Below, one piece after another: positions 1-8,903 of a stretch of DNA of 64,000 nt. Made by a program: the position numbers and the translations under genes. The notes under the pieces were generated by a model. It saw only the letters and a program-made list of their open reading frames with translations. It was not told the origin of the DNA and made no database searches. This stretch comes from Paenibacillus assamensis DSM 18201 (GTDB lineage: Bacteria; Bacillota; Bacilli; Paenibacillales; Paenibacillaceae): assembly GCF_000422445.1 (NCBI RefSeq), contig NZ_KE383837.1:372001-436000 (forward strand), written 5' to 3'. Every line of letters starts with the position of its first letter. Within the stretch, counting starts at the first letter, position 1.

Positions 1-133
1 TGACCCGAGCGGATTCACCTGGGGCTAGATTGTAAGTATAGTCCGTTGCATAAGCCGTTTGCGATACACCAATTAGAATCACAAAAAGCATACTCACGCT
101 TAGCACAAGCCAGCGCTTTACACTAGATTTCAT
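1..133 (-). CDS. Secreted protein, N-terminal part only (runs off the window)
   Basis: An open frame reads leftwards from an ATG at 133 to the window edge, giving 44 residues. It starts with a signal peptide: MKSSVKRW, then a hydrophobic stretch (LVLSVSMLFVILIGVS) and a probable cleavage after QTAYA. The mature part begins TDYTYNLAPGESARV. An in-frame ATG at 148 also exists, but GGGGG lies about 9 bases before the 133 start and fits a ribosome binding site better. Nothing visible identifies the function; the gene is exported and continues outside the window. Confidence 0.6.
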   Translation of the reverse strand, partial: MKSSVKRWLVLSVSMLFVILIGVSQTAYATDYTYNLAPGESARV

Positions 134-588
134 AGCAGTTGCCCCCATTGTAGTCTCTCTATAAGCAAATATGTAAAATTATAAAATTTTTCTATGTATG
201 TACTTTGAATAACACAATTAGAATCGTACTTCCGTGTATAAACAATATTATGATTATACTAAATTAAGAATGAAGCTGAATATTCACCATTCAGATCAAA
301 TTTCATAGTACTTTATTACTTGTTTTCAAGGAATTCACTCGATAATTTGTAAATTATTATTCTAAAACTTTCAATAGCTACTTCTGCATAGTTCTTAAGA
401 TCTAATTTTTATAAAATAACAACCTTAGAAAGAAATAAATTACCTTCTACCGCCATATACAGCTCAAAAAAATAGACGACCAATCCCCAAATGGCATTGG
501 GAAATGACCGCCGCTTACTAACTCTTATTTTATTATCTTCTTAGCGATGGATGTAGCCAGCCACATATCCATTGACAACTCTATATAT
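134..588. other. Gene-free stretch before the collagen-like gene end
   Basis: AT-rich and without a credible gene. It holds the upstream region of the leftward secreted protein (134 to about 250) and the terminator of the collagen-like gene (466-512). A short rightward frame at 572-754 is only the antisense of the collagen-like gene's 3' end. Confidence 0.6.
466..512 (-). terminator. Rho-independent terminator of the collagen-like gene
   Basis: On the minus strand the arms 512-497 and 490-475 pair over 16 positions with one mismatch and several G-U pairs around loop 491-496. A T-rich run (474-466) follows. It lies about 75 bases past the stop at 589. Confidence 0.8.
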
Positions 589-1605
589 TTATACGAGCTT
601 GATAACTGTAACACTTGGTGCTGCTATCGTTGTTGCCGCTCCTAAGGCATTCCGTAGCGTCAAAATGTTTGCCCCTGCACCCGTATTAAATACAGCACCG
701 CCCGTAATTGTCGGTTGGATAGGGTCATTAGCTCCAGTATTCGCAACGGATTGAATCGACCCCGGTATTGCCACGCCGTTCAGGAACAAGGCAAACGCTC
801 GAAGCTGACCAGCAGCCAATGTGTTCGCATTGGCATTCCAAGTCGCGTAGTAAGTCTGGTTCGGATCTAGAAGTATATCCGTAGAGCCCGGGACGTGTGA
901 TATGGCCGTCCCGTTGATTGTCCCGTTGGTAGAGAACACTACGCTGCCATTAGCTCCCACGGCTACGTTCAGTGGGTTAAATACAGTGGCATTGTTCGCC
1001 GTTACCAGCGGTCCGGTCGGGCCTGTTACTCCCGTCACCCCAGTTGCTCCTGTTGCTCCTGCTGGACCTGATGGACCGGTTGCACCAGTCGCTCCTGCTG
1101 CCCCTGCTGCTCCGGTCGCGCCCGTCGCTCCTGCTGGACCTGTCGGACCAGTTGGACCCGGGTCACCAGTGGCTCCTGTAGCTCCTGCCGGCCCTGTCGC
1201 TCCCGTGGCCCCTGTCGCGCCTGTGGCTCCTGCTCCGGTTGGACCTGTTGGTCCAATTGGACCACCTGATGGACCAGTGGGGCCTGGAGGACCTGTCGGA
1301 CCAATCGAGATCGGTGTGTTTAAAATGCTGTTTAGCTTGCTGTCCAATAAATATTCCTTCTTCGTTAACTCACGTATCGTATCTCGTACACTCGTATTCA
1401 TCGTGAGCAAGTCACTAATGGTTGCTGGCGGTGAAGTCACACCTGGCAGCGTGCCAAGCACATACTGCAGCTTCTCTCCTTCAGCATTCAAAATATGACT
1501 TAAACCAAGTTCCTCCAAAGCAATCGATGACAAGAGCAGCGTGATTGCATCATCGCGTGTCACAGATATGATAGGTGTAATATTCGGAATGTTCGATTGT
1601 GACAT
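589..1605 (-). CDS. BclA-like collagen-repeat spore-surface protein
   Basis: A 338-residue protein in three parts. Residues 1 to about 100 form a helical N-terminal region. Residues about 103-205 are roughly thirty collagen G-X-Y triplets, mostly GAT and GPT with two short breaks. The last 135 residues are a Gly/Ala/Thr/Asn-rich globular head of the kind that trimerises in BclA-type exosporium glycoproteins. The G-X-T pattern offers many threonines for glycosylation, as in Bacillus exosporium filaments. There is no signal peptide, as expected for a protein made in the mother cell. GGGAGG sits 7 bases before the ATG. A structural role on the spore surface is inferred from the family; the N-terminus is not the classical BclA targeting motif. 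The repeat tract is prone to length variation. Confidence 0.85.
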   Translation of the reverse strand: MSQSNIPNITPIISVTRDDAITLLLSSIALEELGLSHILNAEGEKLQYVLGTLPGVTSPPATISDLLTMNTSVRDTIRELTKKEYLLDSKLNSILNTPISIGPTGPPGPTGPSGGPIGPTGPTGAGATGATGATGATGPAGATGATGDPGPTGPTGPAGATGATGAAGAAGATGATGPSGPAGATGATGVTGVTGPTGPLVTANNATVFNPLNVAVGANGSVVFSTNGTINGTAISHVPGSTDILLDPNQTYYATWNANANTLAAGQLRAFALFLNGVAIPGSIQSVANTGANDPIQPTITGGAVFNTGAGANILTLRNALGAATTIAAPSVTVIKLV

Positions 1606-1988
1606 TAGCTAACCCTCCCGGACTACTAAACTATTTAACTTATAGAGACATCATATTAACCTGTAGATGTACTTGCATCCAACATTCGCTGATAATCTCG
1701 TATATGCGTATAAAATAGTTAGTGGTTTACGAGACAAATATAAGCATCTCAGCAACAAAGACGAAGCTTACAATGGCTCCCTATATCACATAATAACGAT
1801 TGATACACCTCACAAAATTCAACATAGATAGATGCAAAGCAGCATTCGGGCCATTTTTTACAAGTATAATGAAAGAGTAATGCGTAATATAAAAAACGAA
1901 AAAAAACACTCACATGACGCAACATGTGAGCGGTTATAAACGACCTATCTCTATATACACTTCGTCAGCTTACTCAGGTTGAACAACC
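1606..1988. other. Gene-free stretch between collagen-like gene and small membrane protein
   Basis: No open frame of note. It contains the promoter region of the collagen-like gene (no convincing sigma-K or sigma-A hexamers seen) and the terminator at 1891-1930. Confidence 0.6.
1891..1930 (-). terminator. Terminator of the small membrane protein gene
   Basis: CTCACATG (1909-1916) and CATGTGAG (1923-1930) form a perfect 8-bp stem. On the minus strand it is followed by a run of eight T and further T-rich sequence. Confidence 0.85.
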
Positions 1989-2321
1989 TCAAGTCAGTAG
2001 ACCGAATAAGGAAAAAACAATGAAAAAGAGAATCGTTCCAATAAGAAATGACTTTATAACACCCCATACAAACTGTTTGTTGGAATACTCTGCTTTGGGA
2101 AGAGACTTATAAAAGTGAACCATCCCCACCAATATCATCGCAGAAAAACAGATTTTAATGGCATTGCGCAGCACTTTTAGTACATACTCTCTAAGTGGAA
2201 TTACATAACTTGTATACCCCATCGATTGCTGTACGGTTATTACATCTGGATAATAGACAATAGAAAATAATATACCAACAATAAGGCCGTACAATCCCGC
2301 TTTAACTATTTTTTTCTCCAT
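1989..2321 (-). CDS. Small three-helix membrane protein, unknown function
   Basis: A 110-residue protein with three hydrophobic segments: GLYGLIVGILFSIVYY, a central one around ICFSAMILVGMVHFY, and a C-terminal one around IGTILFFIVFSLFGLL. A GTG at 2333 opens the frame slightly earlier. GTGAGG there is better read as the ribosome binding site for the ATG at 2321, with 6-base spacing. I do not recognise the family. The next upstream gene is another small membrane protein in the same direction, so the two may form a pair. Confidence 0.65.
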   Translation of the reverse strand: MEKKIVKAGLYGLIVGILFSIVYYPDVITVQQSMGYTSYVIPLREYVLKVLRNAIKICFSAMILVGMVHFYKSLPKAEYSNKQFVWGVIKSFLIGTILFFIVFSLFGLLT

Positions 2322-2416
2322 TACATACCTCACTATTAATTAAATGATATGCATTTATATCATTTGGGGAAAGGAACCTATTCGCCTACGATAGAAAATC
2401 CCCCTATATTGCCCAA

Positions 2417-2695
2417 TTACATATTACGTCTTACTTTCTTCATTACATACTTACCAGCAACAAAGCTAATCATCCCAGCAACCAATATAATAGCAATCGG
2501 AACAATCGTTTCAACTATGCCCCCCTTAGCTCCGATACTTACTTCTTCGGATACATATTCAACGGTTTCATAATGTTTCACGATGTCTGGTACATAAGTA
2601 ATCGTGTTATACATACCAATTGCGATTTGAATAACGAAGTAAAGGAGACAGATAACAACGGAAAATAGAAAGGCTTGCAGCAGCGTCCGCTTCAA
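2417..2695 (-). CDS. Small two-helix membrane protein, unknown function
   Basis: A 92-residue protein with an N-terminal hydrophobic segment (LLQAFLFSVVICLLYFVIQI), an acidic extracytoplasmic loop, a second segment (VPIAIILVAGMISFVAGKYV) and a basic tail ending KKVRRNM. It starts with TTG; GAGGTGA precedes it by about 6 bases. It lies 95 bases upstream of the other small membrane protein on the same strand. No family recognised. Confidence 0.6.
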   Translation of the reverse strand: MKRTLLQAFLFSVVICLLYFVIQIAIGMYNTITYVPDIVKHYETVEYVSEEVSIGAKGGIVETIVPIAIILVAGMISFVAGKYVMKKVRRNM

Positions 2696-2744
2696 CTAGA
2701 TTCACCTCTTCATAATTGTGATGCGTACATGCACAAAGGTTATT

Positions 2745-3641
2745 CTAAGTTGTCAGCAAATCATCAAGGGTCTTATCCAATCTATCATACGTAAACGTGT
2801 AGCCCGCCCGCTCCAGCCTTTCAGGAATGACCCAGCGACTTTTCAACACTAATTCTGTCTCCGTCTTAATAAAGACGGCGCCAATCTCAAGCAGCCAGCG
2901 CGGCGAAGGCAGTCCAACCTTTACCTTCATCGTCTTGCGCAACTGCTCCATCAACTCGCGATTCGTAACTGGATAAGGAGAAGAGCAATTGAACACTCCA
3001 CTCAGCTCTTCGTGCTCGCGCAGGAACATAACGATTCCAAACAAATCCTCAATATGAATCCAGCTAAAACGCTGATTGCCCGAACCCTGCACACCGCCAA
3101 GCCCAAATCGTACTAAGTTCTTAAACGGTGTCATCACCCCGCCATCTTTGCCTAGTACAATGGCGATCCGCAAGGCAACTTGCCGTGTAGCAGGCAGGTT
3201 AAAGGAAAATAACGCTTCTTCCCACTGCTTCGCTACATCAACAGAAAAGCCCGTCCCAATGTCTCCGCCTTCCTCGCTCATTGGACGATCTTCTGCATGC
3301 CGATAAATCGTTGCCGTACTGGAGTTGATCCATAAGGTAGGTGGATGGGAACACGCTAAAATTGCCCTACCAAGCAGATGGGTCGTACTCGTTCTGGAAC
3401 GAATAATTTCGCGCTTGTTCTTCTCATTGTAGCGGCAGTCCACAGACTTGCCTGCTAGATTGATAAGCATATCGGCGTTATTTACTGCCTCTACAATTCC
3501 TTGTTTGTCGTCCCATGCCAAATGATGTGGTTGTCTAGAGATGATAATGACGTCGTATCCCATGCTGCGAAATTGCTTCTCGAAGTATTTCCCGATAAAC
3601 CCTGTGCCGCCGGCTATGACAACTTTCTTCTTCATCTCCAT
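2745..3641 (-). CDS. TIGR01777-type NAD(P)-binding epimerase family protein
   Basis: A 298-residue short-chain dehydrogenase/epimerase-fold protein. The Rossmann nucleotide-binding motif AGGTGFIGKYF is at the N-terminus. NSSTATIYRH occupies the place of the catalytic Ser region, followed by SVDVAKQWEEA and LRIAIVLGKDGG, all characteristic of the TIGR01777 group (B. subtilis YfhF type). The C-terminal part (LPSPRWLLEIGAVFIKTETEL, then KSRWVIPERL) matches the family's DUF1731-like tail. The substrate is unknown. Of two adjacent start codons, the ATG at 3641 has AGGA about 8 bases upstream. The yfiT-like gene is just upstream on the same strand. Confidence 0.85.
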   Translation of the reverse strand: MEMKKKVVIAGGTGFIGKYFEKQFRSMGYDVIIISRQPHHLAWDDKQGIVEAVNNADMLINLAGKSVDCRYNEKNKREIIRSRTSTTHLLGRAILACSHPPTLWINSSTATIYRHAEDRPMSEEGGDIGTGFSVDVAKQWEEALFSFNLPATRQVALRIAIVLGKDGGVMTPFKNLVRFGLGGVQGSGNQRFSWIHIEDLFGIVMFLREHEELSGVFNCSSPYPVTNRELMEQLRKTMKVKVGLPSPRWLLEIGAVFIKTETELVLKSRWVIPERLERAGYTFTYDRLDKTLDDLLTT

Positions 3642-3691
3642 CACTCATTTCCTGTTTATTGTAAGAGCAGAATCAATTGATAAGATACGCT

Positions 3692-4222
3692 TCAATTGCC
3701 TACGGCTATATTCTGTTTAGCCAGCTCAATATGAGCGGCATGATGATTGCCATGCCATGCATATAGGCCAACATTATAGTCGAGACGAATCTCCTGCTGC
3801 GAATCAGGATGATAGAATGTCCGCTGGAAGTCTTGCTCCGTCATCGACTGTAATAAAATAACCCACTTCCTGTGCAAAGCTTCAATTAAAGCAAGGGACA
3901 CCTCAACATCCACATCAATCGAATCCCCAAGTGCTACCCACTTCGCTTCATCATAAGGTTTAATCGTTGGCACATCCTCCGTCAACGCGAGCTTAAAGCG
4001 AGCGATGCTATTCATATGGCTATCCGCAATATGATGCACCACCTGCCGAATCGTCCAGCCACCCTCCCGATAGGGAGTTTCTAGCTGCTGTTCGCTAAGC
4101 CCTTCCACAAGTGCACGCAGCTTCGCTGGCAAATGCTCAATTTCTGCAATCCACTGCTGTCTCTGTTCAGATGTAATGGTTCCTTCCCAAGTAAATGTCC
4201 CTATGGGATATTGTCTGTTCAT
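3692..4222 (-). CDS. yfiT: YfiT/BstA-like DinB-fold putative metal-dependent hydrolase
   Basis: A 176-residue four-helix DinB-superfamily protein of the same length and wording as B. subtilis YfiT. YPIGTFTWEG is at the start, then TPYREGGWTIRQVVHHIADS, and a C-terminal YAWHGNHHAAHI. The histidines of VVHHIADSH and WHGNHHAAH are the likely metal ligands (Ni or Zn in the YfiT structure). The substrate is not known; the related bacillithiol transferase BstA suggests thiol conjugation as a possibility. GGAGGAGG precedes the ATG. Confidence 0.88.
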   Translation of the reverse strand: MNRQYPIGTFTWEGTITSEQRQQWIAEIEHLPAKLRALVEGLSEQQLETPYREGGWTIRQVVHHIADSHMNSIARFKLALTEDVPTIKPYDEAKWVALGDSIDVDVEVSLALIEALHRKWVILLQSMTEQDFQRTFYHPDSQQEIRLDYNVGLYAWHGNHHAAHIELAKQNIAVGN

Positions 4223-4273
4223 CTATGCGCCTCCTCCTGCTTGCTCCTTATAAACTAGCTAGGTAGTATGTAT

Positions 4274-5158
4274 TTAAGCCTTTTCCGTTAAGCGATGCTT
4301 GGTCGGTGGCTTTCTAACAGCAAACACCATCCCTACAAAAATAAGAACGATTCCTGCCCCTTGAATCAAACTAGGCACAAAACCAGTTATAACGATATCC
4401 AGTAAGATCGCAACCGCTGGATCCACAAATACCAAAGCCGAAATAACAGCGGTAGGCAGTTCACGCAAACTATCAAAGAAAAGCAAATAAACAATGCCAG
4501 TGTGAATAATGCCTGTCGCGATAATATAAAACCAATTTGCAGAGGTCAAATCATAAAATTCCGTAAAATTAACAAACGGGAGTAGAATAACAATACCTAA
4601 TGCTGTCTGCAAAAAAGTCACCGTGTATGAACTCATCTCTTGTACACCTTTACCAAGCATCATCAAGAGCGCATAACAAACCGCCGCCAAAAAGGCCCAT
4701 AGTAATCCAGATGACATGAGTACAGTCCACGATATTGATGCATCTACACCCACAATAAGCACTGTGCCGACAAAGCAAGTGACAACAGACAGTACCGCAA
4801 ACATCGTTAGCTTCTCTTTAAAAAAGATACTGCCTGCAATAAGTACAATAACAGGCGCAAGATGATAAATCGTAATCCCAATCGTTATCGACGTTAATTC
4901 AAATGACTTGAACAAGAACACCCAGTTTAATACTAAAAATAACCCGCAACACAAAATTTGCATGATTTCTTTTGACTTCCACTGCTCCGATTTATAGCTT
5001 CCTGTCACGTACCAAACCAGACTTAGAAACATCGTCGCAAAGATACATCGGACAAATACGAGCTCCAACGCAGGTATCCCTGTTTGAACCGAAAAGAAGC
5101 CAACCGAGCCGAAGATGGACATTGCAATAATCATTTTTATTAATGCTTGTGTATTCAC
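4274..5158 (-). CDS. EamA/DMT-family membrane transporter
   Basis: A 294-residue protein with about ten transmembrane segments arranged as two EamA repeats (residues about 7-135 and 147-280), as in RhaT/YdcZ-type drug/metabolite exporters. The GTG start at 5158 has AAAGGA 8 bases upstream. The C-terminus is a short basic cytoplasmic tail (RKPPTKHRLTEKA). Substrate not predictable. It is followed by yfiT on the same strand with a 50-base gap. Confidence 0.85.
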   Translation of the reverse strand: MNTQALIKMIIAMSIFGSVGFFSVQTGIPALELVFVRCIFATMFLSLVWYVTGSYKSEQWKSKEIMQILCCGLFLVLNWVFLFKSFELTSITIGITIYHLAPVIVLIAGSIFFKEKLTMFAVLSVVTCFVGTVLIVGVDASISWTVLMSSGLLWAFLAAVCYALLMMLGKGVQEMSSYTVTFLQTALGIVILLPFVNFTEFYDLTSANWFYIIATGIIHTGIVYLLFFDSLRELPTAVISALVFVDPAVAILLDIVITGFVPSLIQGAGIVLIFVGMVFAVRKPPTKHRLTEKA

Positions 5159-5425
5159 TCGTCGTATCCTTTCAATCTTATGTCATTCATAGATGGCTTA
5201 TCATTACGTTCTTCCTTTCATTGACTATCTGCTATCTGCTGCATCCATTCAGTAATTCCCCTTATGGCTATCATACCTCTTCTATTTTACCAAAAATTCA
5301 CTCTTATTTCGATTTTATTCTATTAACTTACCAATAAATAGCTTTTATTGATCATCCGTTCGTGACATTCACCCAAAGAAATATCTTTACATATGCTGTG
5401 AAAAAAGGTGAAGGAGTTCAAAATA

Positions 5426-6061
5426 ATGTATATGTATCCAACAGGGATTCCTGTTTACCCACATCCTATCCACCCTGACAACCATCTGTTCTTCCACTCA
5501 TGGTCTCGAACGGGCATTAGCAGTACTGCTGTGCAATTTATGAATTTGATGCGCATGCTCTGGGAACAGCATGTAGCATGGACGAGAATGACAGTGATTA
5601 GTATTGCGGAAGGCTTGGCTGATGAAGAAGAGACCACCAAGCGACTATTGCGCAATGTCCCAGATATGGGGGCTGTATTTCGACTTTTCTATGGGAATCA
5701 AGTTGCCTCCCAATTTGAGACCTTGTTCCGCGATCATCTTGTTATAGCAGCCGAGCTTGTCAAAGCAGCCAAAGCAGGAGATAGCGTAAAAGCAGCTGAT
5801 GCTGAGAAAAGATGGTATGCAAATGCCGATCAGCTCGCTACGTTCTTTAGCAGCATAAATCCATACTGGCCAGAAGCGGAAATGAAAAAAATGATGCGTG
5901 AACATCTAGATTTATTAAAAGCAGAAGTTATATATCGATTGAACAAACAATATGCCTCTGATATTGCTATCTATGATCGAATCGAACAGCAAGCTCTGGC
6001 AATGGCAGATATGTTTTCTCAAGGTTTTATACAGCAGTTTCCTTCCGCCTTTAACGCTTAG
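5426..6061 (+). CDS. Helical protein of a Bacillales family, unknown function
   Basis: A 211-residue soluble protein. After a Pro/His-rich N-terminus (MYMYPTGIPVYPHPIHPDN) it is almost entirely helical. It contains LWEQHVAWTRMTVISIA, LVIAAELVKAAKAGDSVKAA and AEKRWYANADQLATFF. Homologues of this wording in Bacillus and Paenibacillus are often labelled acetylglutamate kinase, but no kinase motif is visible here and I do not support that name. The pattern suggests a four-helix bundle. The ATG at 5426 has AAGGAG 9 bases upstream; an earlier GTG at 5408 lies before that site and is less likely. Confidence 0.75.
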   Translation: MYMYPTGIPVYPHPIHPDNHLFFHSWSRTGISSTAVQFMNLMRMLWEQHVAWTRMTVISIAEGLADEEETTKRLLRNVPDMGAVFRLFYGNQVASQFETLFRDHLVIAAELVKAAKAGDSVKAADAEKRWYANADQLATFFSSINPYWPEAEMKKMMREHLDLLKAEVIYRLNKQYASDIAIYDRIEQQALAMADMFSQGFIQQFPSAFNA

Positions 6062-6070
6062 GTAGCTAAG

Positions 6071-6102
6071 CCCTCTTAAGACGGATCGCCGTTTTAAGGG
6101 GG
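6071..6102. other. Perfect 14-bp stem-loop without a U-tract
   Basis: CCCTCTTAAGACGG pairs fully (with two G-U pairs) with CCGTTTTAAGGGGG around the tetraloop ATCG. It lies 10 bases after the stop of the helical protein gene. No T-run follows on either strand, so it may be an RNA-stabilising 3' hairpin rather than a classical terminator. Confidence 0.6.
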
Positions 6103-6249
6103 ATGCCATTGCTGCCCTATTCCGAGTTTAATTTACCCAGAGAAAAATATCATGATAGAGCACCTGTAATTATGGTATAATTTTCATAGTTTTATTTTTA
6201 CATAGAAGGTCACTTTACTTATCCAACATCATCATGTGAGGGGATTCCA

Positions 6250-6660
6250 ATGAGATTTGAAATTGCAGATAAAAGCTACTACCCGTTTATACTTGAACGT
6301 GACAAGCATATGTGTAAATCGCTAATAATGAGAAAGCTAAAAGATAAAGAGTTTATTATAGCTATAAACGAGCAAGAGCAAGCAGTCGGATGGCTGCGTT
6401 ACGGCTACTTCTGGGACCTCTTTCCGTTTATGAATATGCTTTACTTTGATGATGCGTACAGAAATAAAGGACACGGTCGCAAGCTCGTTGCGTTCTGGGA
6501 AGCGGAAATGAGAGCTATGGGGCATAAACAAGTAATGACTTCCTCTCAATCTAATGAAGATGCGCAGCACTTCTACCGCAAGTTGGGGTACAAAGATTCG
6601 GGGAGTTTATTAATGGACATTGATCCTGCTCTAGAAATCATTTTTACAAAAAAGTTGTAA
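6250..6660 (+). CDS. GNAT-family N-acetyltransferase
   Basis: A 136-residue single-domain GNAT protein. AVGWLRYGYFWDLFPFMNMLYFDDAYR gives strands 2-4 and the residue before the acetyl-CoA loop; RNKGHGRKL is the CoA pyrophosphate-binding loop (Q/RxxGxG/A). SSQSNEDAQHFYRKLGYKDSG is the typical C-terminal half. GAGGGG stands before the ATG. The acceptor is unknown. Monocistronic, ended by the hairpin at 6769-6800. Confidence 0.88.
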   Translation: MRFEIADKSYYPFILERDKHMCKSLIMRKLKDKEFIIAINEQEQAVGWLRYGYFWDLFPFMNMLYFDDAYRNKGHGRKLVAFWEAEMRAMGHKQVMTSSQSNEDAQHFYRKLGYKDSGSLLMDIDPALEIIFTKKL

Positions 6661-6768
6661 AACGTGATTATATGTAATTTATAAAATACGCTCTTTTAAA
6701 CGCCTCTATCTAGATGTTTGTGAAACATGTAAATATGCAGGTATTTAAGCAGATATAGACGCAAAATT

Positions 6769-6800
6769 GAAAAATGCCTGCTCAAATGCAGGCATTTTTC
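6769..6800. terminator. Bidirectional terminator, 13-bp perfect stem
   Basis: GAAAAATGCCTGC (6769-6781) and GCAGGCATTTTTC (6788-6800) form a perfect stem with a 6-base loop. T-runs in both directions suit the convergent acetyltransferase gene (plus) and YtkA-like gene (minus). Confidence 0.88.
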
Positions 6801-6965
6801 TTATATCTATAAGATTCAGTGCTAATGACGGGATAAACATTCACATCTGCATCCTTTTTCACGCAAGTCAGCTGTCGGCCAGAAAAGGATGCACAATCGC
6901 AGAAATTTCATTTTACATATGCGATGTGGGACATCATCATTCACATTGAAAAGGTATACTAACCA

Positions 6966-7463
6966 TTAATGATGATGACCGCCGTGCCCTTCAAAAGCAC
7001 CCTGTTCATGCTTGAGCATTTCCTCTTGAACTGCTTTCAACTCTTCCGCGGATACTTCGCCCACGATCAACTGCTTTTTCGGCATCACATGCTGCTCGCC
7101 TACGGAAACATGGGTTTGAACAAAATAGACTCCATTCTGATCGAACGTTGTTGTCACCGTATAAAGTCCATCCTTATCATGCTGAGCAGGGATCATTTGA
7201 CTTCCTTCTTGGCCCTGTCCTTTTTTCGCGTCCCAGATTTCAAACTGTACAAGGTCTGCCTTTGTTACAGGTTCATTATGATCGGTAAGACGCACTTGGA
7301 GCACAGTGTCCTGCTTCAAAGCGATTGATTCAGGCGTAATAATCTCCGCATACAGCTGACTGGATACATGCTGCTTCTTTTGCGTATCTGTACTAGCTGT
7401 ACACGCTGCCGAACTAATGAGAACGAACGCAAGCATAATGCTAACCGCTACTTTTTTTATCAT
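6966..7463 (-). CDS. YtkA-like domain lipoprotein with His-rich tail
   Basis: A 165-residue lipoprotein. The signal segment VAVSIMLAFVLISSAAC ends in a lipobox with Cys at about residue 21. A single YtkA/FixH-like beta-sandwich follows (VLQVRLTDHNEPVTKADLVQF, then DGLYTVTTTFDQNGVYFV). The protein ends HEQGAFEGHGGHHH, a metal-binding-looking tail. The ATG at 7463 has GGAGG 8 bases upstream and lies 11 bases after the stop of the PepSY membrane protein, so the two are cotranscribed behind ycnK. A copper or other transition-metal chaperone role is inferred from the tail and the operon. Confidence 0.8.
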   Translation of the reverse strand: MIKKVAVSIMLAFVLISSAACTASTDTQKKQHVSSQLYAEIITPESIALKQDTVLQVRLTDHNEPVTKADLVQFEIWDAKKGQGQEGSQMIPAQHDKDGLYTVTTTFDQNGVYFVQTHVSVGEQHVMPKKQLIVGEVSAEELKAVQEEMLKHEQGAFEGHGGHHH

Positions 7464-7474
7464 GATGACGCCTC

Positions 7475-8884
7475 CTAAGCTCCATGCAGCCACGCTTTTA
7501 CTGGTTGGATACGCGATAACACGAATCGATCCAGCACAAAGACGACGATAATCGAAATGCCTACTAAAGGCATTAAAATACCCATGACGAGCATAAGGAC
7601 AAATACGACTCTTGTCCGATTTTTATCTTTGCTCGGCGTCGGCGAGCCAAGCTTCGCTTGAGGCTTGCGCTTGCGCCACATGACAAAGGAGCTAATGACA
7701 ATACCGATTACACCTAAGCAAGTAATAAGACCCAGCAGTTGATTAGCAAGGCCGAACAACCGCCCTTCATGCAGCGCAATACCCACCGTGATCGCTTTAC
7801 CCATCAGGCCGTAGTCGGCATATCGAACATCGCTCAATATGGCGCCCGAATATTGATCTAGATGCAACGTTGCTTCTCCACCAGGAACCGTGTGCGAAGT
7901 CGTAACCGTATACACGCCCTTTTCACTTTTCGGCATCATGACTCGATATGGCTTCTCTACCTTCGCGCCTTCTGCAATCGTTACTGCCTCATTAATTGTC
8001 AAGGGTACATAACTGCTTGCCATCGAAACGGGAACGGGCAAATTTTCTGTTGCCCATGGACCGCCTTTGGCAACGTCCTTCGTCTTTAAGGTCGATTCAG
8101 GCTTGGCACCATGGCCAAGCGCATAAGGCGGATATCCTGTATTCGTAGATGTAGCCAAACTGCTGATTTGCTTGCCCGTTACTGCAGACCACGGAAGCCC
8201 TGTTAGTACTAAAATAAGAATAAACAGCGACAGCCAAAAAGCAGGCACTGCGTGCATATCACGCCAAAACACTTTCCCCTTCTGACGAAATCTTGGCAGT
8301 ACCGTCCCCCAGATGGAGGCGCGGTTTCTCGGCCACCACATGTATAAACCTGTCAGCAGCAATATAACTGTCCAGCAGGCCGCTAGCTCTACAAGATAAT
8401 TGGCAACTGTTCCACCAATAATGAGTTCGCTGTGCATTTTCACAAAAATATCTGTAAATCTCTCTCCGCTAACGAGTGAGCCCAGTACCTCACCGCTATA
8501 TGGATTTATAAATACTGAAGACGCGATATCATTTTCAGTCATACCGATTTCTACGGTTCTCGTTCTATCATCATAAAACATAATCGAATTGATTTGCCCA
8601 TCTGGATGCATTTGTTGCACAAAATGAATAAGTGCGGACGGAGCCAGTGCCGTCGCTTCTTGCGCATCCGATGCCTGCTCTACGTAGTACAAATCTTTGT
8701 ACAGCATCGATTCAATTTGAGGCTTAAATAAGTATACGCCTCCGCTTATGGCAAGTACGATAAGAAATGGTGCAGCGAACAAGCCTGCGTAAAAATGCCA
8801 TCTCCACACAATTTGGTAAAAAGACGCCTTGGTCTTCGTCTTCACGGACACAGCATTCGTCTGAACCGCTTGGTTCGCTTCCAC
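7475..8884 (-). CDS. PepSY-associated transmembrane protein
   Basis: About 469 residues with the PepSY-TM architecture. The first helix region is IVWRWHFYAGLFAAPFLIVL, then an extracytoplasmic loop, WPRNRASIWGTVLPRF and RDMHAVPAFWLSLFILILVL, a second PepSY region (KAEGAK-like VTIAEGAKVEKPYRVMMPKS) and C-terminal helices with VMWRKRKPQ. Such proteins are linked to metal reduction or uptake (PiuB type). The frame opens at 8923, but AAGGGGG about 11 bases before the GTG at 8884 supports that start and removes an overlap with ycnK. It lies between ycnK and the YtkA-like lipoprotein gene; copper control is inferred. Confidence 0.85.
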   Translation of the reverse strand: MEANQAVQTNAVSVKTKTKASFYQIVWRWHFYAGLFAAPFLIVLAISGGVYLFKPQIESMLYKDLYYVEQASDAQEATALAPSALIHFVQQMHPDGQINSIMFYDDRTRTVEIGMTENDIASSVFINPYSGEVLGSLVSGERFTDIFVKMHSELIIGGTVANYLVELAACWTVILLLTGLYMWWPRNRASIWGTVLPRFRQKGKVFWRDMHAVPAFWLSLFILILVLTGLPWSAVTGKQISSLATSTNTGYPPYALGHGAKPESTLKTKDVAKGGPWATENLPVPVSMASSYVPLTINEAVTIAEGAKVEKPYRVMMPKSEKGVYTVTTSHTVPGGEATLHLDQYSGAILSDVRYADYGLMGKAITVGIALHEGRLFGLANQLLGLITCLGVIGIVISSFVMWRKRKPQAKLGSPTPSKDKNRTRVVFVLMLVMGILMPLVGISIIVVFVLDRFVLSRIQPVKAWLHGA

Positions 8885-8903
8885 GATATAAATAACCCCC
8901 TTA

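Noticed and set aside
902-1498. Pro/Val-rich rightward frame of 198 codons
   Set aside because: It is the antisense of the collagen-like repeats, whose periodicity keeps several frames open.
5426-6061. Acetylglutamate kinase label for the helical protein
   Set aside because: No amino-acid-kinase motif is present; the label circulates for this family without visible support.
6767-6949. 60-codon rightward frame after the acetyltransferase
   Set aside because: It starts inside a terminator stem, has no ribosome binding site and no recognisable text.
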